A stretch of DNA of 64,000 nucleotides from Streptomyces sp. BA2. GTDB taxonomy: Bacteria; Actinomycetota; Actinomycetes; Streptomycetales; Streptomycetaceae. Of the stretch, positions 58,180-64,000 are shown piece by piece. Location: positions 1,240,001-1,304,000 of the forward strand of contig NZ_WSRO01000002.1 of assembly GCF_009769735.1 (NCBI RefSeq), written 5' to 3'. Each line of letters starts with the position of its first letter. Position 1 is the first letter of the stretch. Position numbers and translations under genes: made by a program. A model generated the notes under the pieces. The model was given only the letters and a program-made list of their open reading frames with translations. It did no database searches and was not told the DNA's origin.

Positions 58180-58261
58180 CGAGGATTCCTGTGGGTCGTC
58201 TCGGGGCGGTCGATCACAACGCCGCGGTGGGGGATGGACGGTTCAGAGGGCATCAGAGGCA

Positions 58262-59635
58262 TCAGAGGGCAGCGGCCTCGGGCGCCGTCGTCGGCGCCTT
58301 CGCGTCCCCGGTGCGCAGCCCCAGCTCGGCCGTGGGCACACGGTGCGTCTCGCGCCCCGTGGCCACGGCGATCGCGCAGATGGCGCAGAAGACGGCGGTG
58401 AAGATCGCGACGCCGACCCAGCCGTCGCCCTCGGGGCCGTCGATCTGTGCCGCGAAGGTCACCGCGAAGCCGGCGATGGCGAACCCGATCTGGGTGCCGA
58501 TGGCCATGCCGGAAAGGCGGACACTGGCGGGGAACATCTCACCGTAGAACGAGGGCCAGATGCCGTTGGCCGCGCTGTAGACGACGCCGAAGAGCAGCAC
58601 TCCGGTCACGAAGACCAGCGGGTAGCTGCCGGTGGAGATCGCCCACAGATAGACGAAGATCATGACGCCGCTGCCCAGTGCTCCGACGAGGAAGACGGGC
58701 TTGCGGCCGATCCGGTCCGAGAGCATGGCCCAGAGCGGGATGGCGAGCAGCGCGACCGCGTTGGCGCTGCCGGCGACCCAGAGCATGCCCGTCTTGTCGA
58801 GGCCGACCGTGTCGCTCGTGGCGTACGAGAGGGCCCAGACGGAGAAGATGGTGCTGACCGTCGCGATCAGCGCCGCGGCGACCACACGCAGCACGTCGGC
58901 CCAGTGGTTCCTGAGCAGCTCCGCAAGCGGCATCTTGGCCACCTTCCGGTCGGCGGAGGCCTGTTGGAAGACGGGGGTCTCGTCGAGGGTGCGGCGGATG
59001 ACGTATCCGGCGACCGCGACGACGGCGCTCAGCAGGAACGGAATGCGCCAGCCCCAGCTGTAGAGCTGCTCGTCCGGAAGAGCGGCGACCGGCAGGAACA
59101 CCAGGGTGGCGAGGAGCTGACCGGCCTGGGTGCCGTTGAGGGTGAAGCTCGTGTAGTAGCCGCGCCGGTGTTCCGGCGCGTGCTCCAGTGTCATCGCGTT
59201 GGCGCTGGCCTGCTCACCGGCCGCGGACAGGCCCTGGAACACCCGCATCAGCACGAGCAGCACCGGGGCGACGGTGCCGACCTGCGCGTACGTGGGCAGA
59301 CAGCCGATGAGGAAGGTGGAAAGGCCCATGAGGATCAGGGTCCAGACCATGATCGTCCGGCGGCCGAGCCGGTCACCGAAGTGGCCGAGGACGAGAGCCC
59401 CGAGGGGGCGGGCGGCGTACGCGACGCCGAAGGTCGCCAGGGAGATCAGGGTGGCGGCGGCCGGGTCGTCCGGGTCGAAGAAGACCTTGGGGAAGACCAG
59501 GGCCGCGGCACTGCCGTAGATGAAGAAGTCGTAGTACTCGAGGGCGCTGCCGATCCAGGCGGCGAAGGCGGCCTTGCGTGGCTTGCCCTGCGGCGACGCG
59601 GCCGAAGGCCGGCCGGCCTGCGGGTGAGCGGACAC
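58262..59635 (-). CDS. MHS-family MFS transporter, probable shikimate uptake carrier
   Basis: 457 residues from GTG 59635, chosen because GAGGAG lies 6 bp upstream. Twelve hydrophobic segments; MHS signature FAAWIGSALEYYDFFIYGSA, ALVLGHFGDRLGRRTIMVWT and VAYAARPLG. MHS carriers (ShiA, QsuA, KgtP) are proton symporters for organic acids. First gene of the operon with shikimate dehydrogenase and dehydroshikimate dehydratase, so shikimate (or quinate) is the expected substrate. Confidence 0.9.
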   Translation of the reverse strand: MSAHPQAGRPSAASPQGKPRKAAFAAWIGSALEYYDFFIYGSAAALVFPKVFFDPDDPAAATLISLATFGVAYAARPLGALVLGHFGDRLGRRTIMVWTLILMGLSTFLIGCLPTYAQVGTVAPVLLVLMRVFQGLSAAGEQASANAMTLEHAPEHRRGYYTSFTLNGTQAGQLLATLVFLPVAALPDEQLYSWGWRIPFLLSAVVAVAGYVIRRTLDETPVFQQASADRKVAKMPLAELLRNHWADVLRVVAAALIATVSTIFSVWALSYATSDTVGLDKTGMLWVAGSANAVALLAIPLWAMLSDRIGRKPVFLVGALGSGVMIFVYLWAISTGSYPLVFVTGVLLFGVVYSAANGIWPSFYGEMFPASVRLSGMAIGTQIGFAIAGFAVTFAAQIDGPEGDGWVGVAIFTAVFCAICAIAVATGRETHRVPTAELGLRTGDAKAPTTAPEAAAL

Positions 59636-59693
59636 GTGAACTCCTCGGGGACAGCAGCCGGCCACGGGTGGGGCGGGCTGCGAGGGGACGTAG

Positions 59694-59719
59694 TTAACGC
59701 ACTAGGTAGTTAATTAACT
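59694..59719. promoter_or_regulatory. AT-rich palindromes upstream of the shikimate operon
   Basis: AGTTAATTAACT (59708-59719) is a perfect 12-bp palindrome, and TTAAC (59694-59698) with GTTAA (59709-59713) form an overlapping 20-bp dyad. They lie 59-84 bp upstream of the carrier start and probably bind the TetR protein encoded at 54737. Confidence 0.55.
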
Positions 59720-59890
59720 TGGCAGTGATGCTGACCCGCCCCTCGGGCCGTGTCAATACATCTGGCCGTAACACCTGCGGGGGTGGCGGGGGTGGCCCCG
59801 CCATGGACTGAGCCCGGCAGCCTCGACCACAGCAGCCGCCGGGGGCGAGTAGGAGCCGGGGTCGGAAGCCATGAATTCATTCAACTTGCA

Positions 59891-59941
59891 AATCCATCAG
59901 AGGGCACAAATTTATTCAGCCCGCGAATCATTCAGAGGGCA
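59891..59941. repeat. imperfect direct repeat
   Basis: AATCCATCAGAGGGCA (59891-59906) and AATCATTCAGAGGGCA (59926-59941) match at 14 of 16 positions with a 35-bp period, upstream of the DHA2 promoter. Possible activator or repressor sites. Confidence 0.5.
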
Positions 59942-59985
59942 TACGACCCCTCAAGACGCAACAGTATTGACAAGAAAATCTAAGC

Positions 59986-60014
59986 TTGACGGCGCCGGGG
60001 AGTTTACTTATGGT
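59986..60014 (+). promoter_or_regulatory. promoter of the DHA2 efflux gene
   Basis: TTGACG (59986-59991), 17 bp, TATGGT (60009-60014): a near-consensus housekeeping promoter with ideal spacing. The implied start is about 35 bp upstream of the ATG. Confidence 0.6.
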
Positions 60015-60055
60015 CCAGTCGTTCAGTTCCCGCCGATCGATATCCGAAGGTGTTC

Positions 60056-61618
60056 ATGACCACGCCTCCAGCGTTGCCGAAGTTCAGGCAGCGGTTGATT
60101 CTTTCCGTTCTTATGGTGTGTTCGCTGCTGATTTGGCTGGACAATACCGTCCTGAGCACCACGCTGGAGACCCTTGCAGACCCGGTCCGTGGACTGGGGG
60201 CCGACCCCGGTCAGCTGCAATGGGCGACCGGTTCGTACACCCTGGCCTTCGCCACATTGATGTTCACCGCAGGCGCATTGGGCGATCGGTTCGGTCACCG
60301 GACTGTGTTCTCCAGTGGGTTGGTGATTTTCGCCGGGTCTTCGCTGTGGGCGGCGTACGCAAGCGATGCGGGCCAGCTGATTGCGGCTCGAGTGGCGATG
60401 GGGGTGGGCAGCGCACTGATCACGCCCGCCATGATGGCCATCCTCATGTGGACCTTCACTGGTCCCGCGCGGGCTGCCGCGATCGGCATTTTCTCGACGT
60501 CGGCCGGTGTCGGAATGGCTGCAGGCCCTGTCCTTGCGGGGTTTCTGCTCGATCATTTCTGGTGGGGCTCGGTCTTTCTGATCAATGTCCCGGTCGCGGT
60601 ATTGGCGTTGGTGGGGCTCGCCGTGCTGGTTCCGAATTTCCGCTCCCCCACTCGGCGGCCACTGGACCCCGCTGGAATGTTGCTGTCGATCAGTGGGCTC
60701 GTGGCGTTGGCCTACGGGCTGATCCGGGCGGGGCAGGTGGCGGTGTGGAGCCGTACCGACGTCTGGGCACCGATCCTTGCCGGTCTGGTTCTGCTGGCCG
60801 TTTTCGCACTCGTCGAATTGCGTGTCAAAATGCCCAGCTTCGATCCGCGACTCTTCGCGCAACGCGCATTCGGCGGCGGCAATGTGGCGCTCGGATTGCT
60901 GCTCTTCGGCGTGGCCGCCATCACGTTCTACAACGCGTTCTATCTGCAAGGCGCGCTCGGCTTTTCGCCGATGAAGGCGGGTTTGGCCAATATCCCGACC
61001 GCATTCGGCGCGCTCGCGGGGGCGCCCCTCGCCTCGCGTCTGGTTCGCCGCCTGCCGCTACGCCTTGTCACCGTGCCGGCGCTGACCATGGCTGCGCTGA
61101 CCATGGGCGGGTACGGATTCCTCGGACTCCAGACTCCACTCGTCTGGATCGAGATCCTGTTGTTGATACAGGGTCTCTCGATCGGCATGGTGATCGGCCC
61201 CGTTACGGCCGCATTGATCAGCGACCTGCCGTTGGAACAAGCCGGTGCAGGATCGGCCGTCACCAACACCGTGCGACAGACCGGCAGCGTCATCGGCATC
61301 GCGGTAGGCGGCACGATCATGTCGATCACGTACCGACGTGCGATCGAACCTTCGCTGGAGGGTGCCCCCGGTCCGGTGCGGGATCAGGCGCGAGTCTCCG
61401 CCGAACAGGCCCGCCACGTCGCCACCACTATCCACAAGCCCACTCTTGCTCAGGCCGCTGACCATGCGTTTGTCCATGCCATGCACGTCGGCGCGGGCTG
61501 GATCGCGGCCATCGCACTCCTCGGAGCGGCAGTGCTGCTGATTTCCTTGCCTGCCGCCGGAAAGAAAAAGGACCTGATACCGGAGCCGGACCACGAAGAG
61601 GCCCGCAGTTCCGTCTGA
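60056..61618 (+). CDS. DHA2-family MFS drug/proton antiporter
   Basis: 520 residues from ATG 60056 (GAAGG 5 bp upstream). Fourteen hydrophobic segments; LIWLDNTVLSTTLETLADPV (DHA2 motif D1), LQWATGSYTLAFATLMFTAG, GALGDRFGHRTVF (motif A) and GIFSTSAGVGMAAGPVLAGF (motif C, antiporter). It probably exports an antibiotic or toxic compound. Third codon positions hold more A/T than in neighbouring genes and the leader is AT-rich, which suggests acquisition from elsewhere. No regulator gene of its own is adjacent. Confidence 0.9.
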   Translation: MTTPPALPKFRQRLILSVLMVCSLLIWLDNTVLSTTLETLADPVRGLGADPGQLQWATGSYTLAFATLMFTAGALGDRFGHRTVFSSGLVIFAGSSLWAAYASDAGQLIAARVAMGVGSALITPAMMAILMWTFTGPARAAAIGIFSTSAGVGMAAGPVLAGFLLDHFWWGSVFLINVPVAVLALVGLAVLVPNFRSPTRRPLDPAGMLLSISGLVALAYGLIRAGQVAVWSRTDVWAPILAGLVLLAVFALVELRVKMPSFDPRLFAQRAFGGGNVALGLLLFGVAAITFYNAFYLQGALGFSPMKAGLANIPTAFGALAGAPLASRLVRRLPLRLVTVPALTMAALTMGGYGFLGLQTPLVWIEILLLIQGLSIGMVIGPVTAALISDLPLEQAGAGSAVTNTVRQTGSVIGIAVGGTIMSITYRRAIEPSLEGAPGPVRDQARVSAEQARHVATTIHKPTLAQAADHAFVHAMHVGAGWIAAIALLGAAVLLISLPAAGKKKDLIPEPDHEEARSSV

Positions 61619-61628
61619 GAGTGCGATG

Positions 61629-61665
61629 CGCACAGCCGCACCGCTGCACCGCCGCACAGCCGCAC
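61629..61665. repeat. 13-bp direct repeat between converging genes
   Basis: CGCACAGCCGCAC at 61629-61641 and 61653-61665, in the short interval between the DHA2 and acyl-CoA dehydrogenase stops. Low complexity; function unknown. Confidence 0.5.
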
Positions 61666-61669
61666 AGCG

Positions 61670-62848
61670 TCAGCGGCGCACCCGCGGCATCCCGAGCCCG
61701 ATCCAGGAGATGATCTCGCGCTGGATCTCGTTGTTGCCGCCGCCGAAGGTGAAGATGACGGCGCTGCGGTAGCCGCGCTCCAGCTCTCCGTGGAGGACCG
61801 CGCCGACGGAGCCCTCCTTCAGCGAGCCGGCCGAGCCGACCACTTCCATGAGCCAGGCGTACGCGTCCCTGCGCGCCTCGGAGCCGTACACCTTCACGGC
61901 CGAGGCGTCCTGGGGGGTGAGGGTGCCCTCCTGGACGGCGTTCACCATCTGCCAGTTGAGGAGCTTCATCGCGTCGAGCTTGGTGTGCGTCCTGGCCAGG
62001 CGCTGGCGGACCCAGCCGAGGTCGATGACGCGGCGGCCGTCGGCGAGCTTGGTGTCGGCGGCCCAGCGCTGCACGTTGTGGAAGGCGCGGATGGCCATGG
62101 TGCCGTGCGCGGCGAGCGTGACGCGTTCGTGGTTGAGCTGGTTGGTGATGAGCCGCCAGCCCTTGTTCTCCTCGCCCACGCGGCGCGAGACGGGGACGCG
62201 GATGTTCTCGTAGTAGCTCGCCGTGGTGTCGTGCGAGGCGAGGGTGTTGATGATGGTGCAGGAGTAGCCGGGGTCGCTCGTCGGGACGAGGAGCATGGTG
62301 ATGCCCTTGTGCGGCGGGGCGTCCGGGTCGGTGCGGACGGCGAGCCAGACCCAGTCGGCGGTATCGCCGTTGGTGGTCCAGATCTTCTGGCCGTTGACGA
62401 GGTACTCATCGCCTTCGCGGACCGCCTTGGTCTTGAGGGCCGCGAGGTCGGTGCCCGCGTCCGGCTCGCTGTAGCCGATCGCGAAGTCGAGTTCGCCGGA
62501 GAGGATCTTCGGCAGGAAGTACGCCTTCTGCTCCTCCGTGCCGAACCGCATCAGGGTCGGCCCGACGGTGTTCAGGGCCATCAGGGGCAGCGGGACGCCG
62601 GCCTGTGCGGCCTCGTCGAAGAAGATGAACTGCTCCATCGGGGAGAGCCCGCGGCCGCCGTACTCCTTGGGCCAGCCGACGCCGAGCCAGCCGTCGGCGC
62701 CGAGGCGGCGGATGGTCTCCCGGTAGAACTGTTTCTGCGCGGCGGGGTCGGCGTACCGGGCGTACGCGTTGTCGGGCACCAGCTCGGCGAAGTACGTGCG
62801 CAGCTCGGTGCGCAACTGCCGCTGCTCAGGCGTGTATTCGAGGTGCAC
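61670..62848 (-). CDS. acyl-CoA dehydrogenase (FadE-type)
   Basis: 392 residues from GTG 62848, chosen because AGGAGGGG lies just upstream and the family starts with VHLEYTPEQRQLRTELRTYF. ACAD core: GWLGVGWPKEYGGRGLSPME, FAIGYSEPDAGTDLAALKTK (FAD loop), VNGQKIWTTNGDTADWVWLA and GSAGSLKEGSVGAVLHGELE. It oxidises an acyl-CoA to the 2-enoyl-CoA. It resembles the ACADs of steroid and bulky-acid degradation, which often work as heterotetramers; no partner is adjacent. A KstR-type box lies upstream. Confidence 0.9.
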   Translation of the reverse strand: MHLEYTPEQRQLRTELRTYFAELVPDNAYARYADPAAQKQFYRETIRRLGADGWLGVGWPKEYGGRGLSPMEQFIFFDEAAQAGVPLPLMALNTVGPTLMRFGTEEQKAYFLPKILSGELDFAIGYSEPDAGTDLAALKTKAVREGDEYLVNGQKIWTTNGDTADWVWLAVRTDPDAPPHKGITMLLVPTSDPGYSCTIINTLASHDTTASYYENIRVPVSRRVGEENKGWRLITNQLNHERVTLAAHGTMAIRAFHNVQRWAADTKLADGRRVIDLGWVRQRLARTHTKLDAMKLLNWQMVNAVQEGTLTPQDASAVKVYGSEARRDAYAWLMEVVGSAGSLKEGSVGAVLHGELERGYRSAVIFTFGGGNNEIQREIISWIGLGMPRVRR

Positions 62849-62901
62849 GGCCCCTCCTGCTTTCGCTGGCTCCCCGGGCGTGGGCTTGACGGCGCACACA
62901 G

Positions 62902-62915
62902 TAGAACGCGTTTCA
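62902..62915. promoter_or_regulatory. KstR-type box
   Basis: TAGAACGCGTTTCA matches TNNAACNNGTTNNA at all fixed positions, 53 bp upstream of the acyl-CoA dehydrogenase start. Confidence 0.6.
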
Positions 62916-62992
62916 GAAATAGGGAATGGCGGTGACGTGGCCGCCCTGTCCACCATCGGCTTCGACAACAGGATCAGCTCGGTGACGTTCGG

Positions 62993-63532
62993 CTAGGACC
63001 GCGGCCCGCGGCGTACAGAACCCGCGGAGTACAGCACCTGCGCCGCGCCCCATTCGACGAAGGCCTCCGCCTGCTCCATGCCGATCGACTCGAGCAGGCG
63101 ACGCGACCGGACATTGGCCTCCTGCGTGACCGCGACCACCTTCGAAGCGCTGGAGGTGGTCGCTTCGCGCGCCCAGGCGACCGCGGCGGCGACCGCCTCA
63201 CGCCCGTATCCGAACCCCCAGTGTTCGGGCAGCAGTTGATACGACACCTCGGTCCGCCCGGCCCGCCGCCCATCGGGTTCCAGTTGTACGCCGCCGATCA
63301 CCGGTCCGCCCGCACGCAGCGTCACGCTGAAGGCTCCGCGCGCACCGACGCAGTGCCGCTCGCGCACGCGAAGTGTCTCCTTGTCGACAGGCCCGCCGAG
63401 GTGACGGCGGACATCCTCGTCCGTCCACAGCCGCGCCATGGCGGGCACGTCGCCGGGCTCGATCGGACGCAGGACGAGGCGGTCCGTGGTGAGGGTGGCG
63501 GGCCAGGGGAACGTGCTCGGTGGTCGCGACAT
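62993..63532 (-). CDS. GNAT-family N-acetyltransferase
   Basis: 179 residues from ATG 63532 (MSRPPSTFPWPATLTTDRLV); a GTG start 27 bp further upstream is possible. Typical Acetyltransf_3: LTTDRLVLRPIEPGDVPAMA, the acetyl-CoA pyrophosphate loop region WGFGYGREAVAAAVAWA, and VVAVTQEANVRSRRLLESIG. RimJ/RimL-like style, so it acetylates an amino group of a protein or small molecule. Single gene; the C-terminal 20 residues are Arg/Gly-rich. Confidence 0.88.
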   Translation of the reverse strand: MSRPPSTFPWPATLTTDRLVLRPIEPGDVPAMARLWTDEDVRRHLGGPVDKETLRVRERHCVGARGAFSVTLRAGGPVIGGVQLEPDGRRAGRTEVSYQLLPEHWGFGYGREAVAAAVAWAREATTSSASKVVAVTQEANVRSRRLLESIGMEQAEAFVEWGAAQVLYSAGSVRRGPRS

Positions 63533-63570
63533 GAGCCCGATCCTGCCGGACGCGCCCACCGGACGCGCGA

Positions 63571-63614
63571 ACAGGTCCGCCCCGGCAGCGAATTCGCTGC
63601 CGGGGCGGACCTGT
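63571..63614. terminator. 44-bp perfect palindrome, strong terminator
   Basis: 22 bases (63571-63592) pair perfectly with 63593-63614; the centre is GAATTC. It lies 16 bp after the icd stop. An exceptionally stable hairpin without a T-run, as usual in Streptomyces. Confidence 0.85.
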
Positions 63615-63630
63615 GTCAGCCGGAGTTCAC

Positions 63631-64000
<370 letters not shown>

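Larger units (their letters stand above)
59636..60055. other. 420-bp AT-rich divergent intergenic region
   Basis: Holds the shikimate-operon promoter side (about 59640-59730), then an unusually AT-rich stretch (about 59870-60050) unlike the surrounding DNA, with a 16-bp imperfect direct repeat and a good promoter for the DHA2 gene. No convincing gene is present. Confidence 0.7.

Noticed and set aside
59967..59972. TTGACA as -35 of the DHA2 promoter
   Set aside because: No acceptable -10 at 16-18 bp; the TTGACG/TATGGT pair at 59986-60014 fits better.
59750..59983. 77-codon plus-strand open frame in the AT-rich intergenic region
   Set aside because: No ribosome site, crosses the direct repeats, and its C-terminal part reads low-quality sequence; more likely a regulatory leader.

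Overview
The window is chromosomal DNA of very high G+C content, dense with genes, and almost certainly from a Streptomyces. The signs are an NsdA-like developmental regulator, a DUF397 protein, a PAS-PP2C phosphatase and a neighbouring gene that each carry a rare TTA (bldA) codon, Tat-exported hydrolases, a monomeric isocitrate dehydrogenase, GTG starts with AGGAGG-type ribosome sites, and frequent 4-base stop/start overlaps. I found no rRNA, tRNA, CRISPR array, insertion sequence or replication origin.

Layout. (1) 1-4.0 kb: end of a PAS-PP2C phosphatase, an NsdA-like TPR regulator and a divergent APH-fold phosphotransferase. (2) 4.0-14.3 kb: a six-gene sugar operon (ABC ATPase, two permeases, lipoprotein binding protein, sugar isomerase/epimerase, and a secreted ThuA / sugar dehydrogenase / PKD / CBM6 fusion) with a divergent ROK repressor. 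(3) 14.3-23.6 kb: a decayed SDR gene beside a TetR gene, a secreted peptidoglycan amidase, a GH95 fucosidase, an LRR protein, a universal stress protein and a DUF397 protein. (4) 23.6-43.9 kb: a catabolic region rich in acyl-CoA enzymes. It has two cysteine-less thiolase-fold proteins, a tandem DUF35 protein, an enoyl-CoA hydratase, four acyl- or aryl-CoA ligases (one is PaaK) and a nitronate-monooxygenase-like flavoenzyme, interspersed with a secreted chorismate mutase, an Ntn-type acylase, an EF-hand protein and a serine hydrolase. A matching acyl-CoA dehydrogenase lies at 61.7-62.8 kb. (5) 44-47.2 kb: a Ser/Thr kinase with a TPR tail, overlapped by an MpaB-type oxygenase gene. (6) 47.3-54.7 kb: a probable polyol catabolic operon (RbtT/DalT-like MFS carrier, two FGGY kinases, a histidine phosphatase, a 2-hydroxyacid dehydrogenase) under a divergent DeoR regulator. 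(7) 54.7-59.6 kb: a shikimate-to-protocatechuate operon (MHS carrier, shikimate dehydrogenase, QsuB dehydroshikimate dehydratase) with a TetR gene. (8) 60-64 kb: a DHA2 efflux gene behind an AT-rich, repeat-bearing leader, the acyl-CoA dehydrogenase, a GNAT acetyltransferase and the end of icd.

The most interesting signal is regulatory and metabolic together. The divergent hydratase/ligase promoter (27.8 kb) and the acyl-CoA dehydrogenase promoter (62.9 kb) both carry a match to the KstR box TNNAACNNGTTNNA. The genes behind them encode the kind of parts used for aldolytic removal of a steroid-like side chain. A second 17-bp palindrome type links the hydratase/ligase promoter to the flavoenzyme promoter (40.35 kb). 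Elsewhere, a tandem duplication at the end of one FGGY kinase gene has produced a new small open reading frame between the two kinases. Several genes are broken (SDR with two frame changes; polyol MFS carrier with a one-base shift; a small remnant at 21.1-21.4 kb); whether any of these are sequencing errors cannot be decided from the sequence alone.
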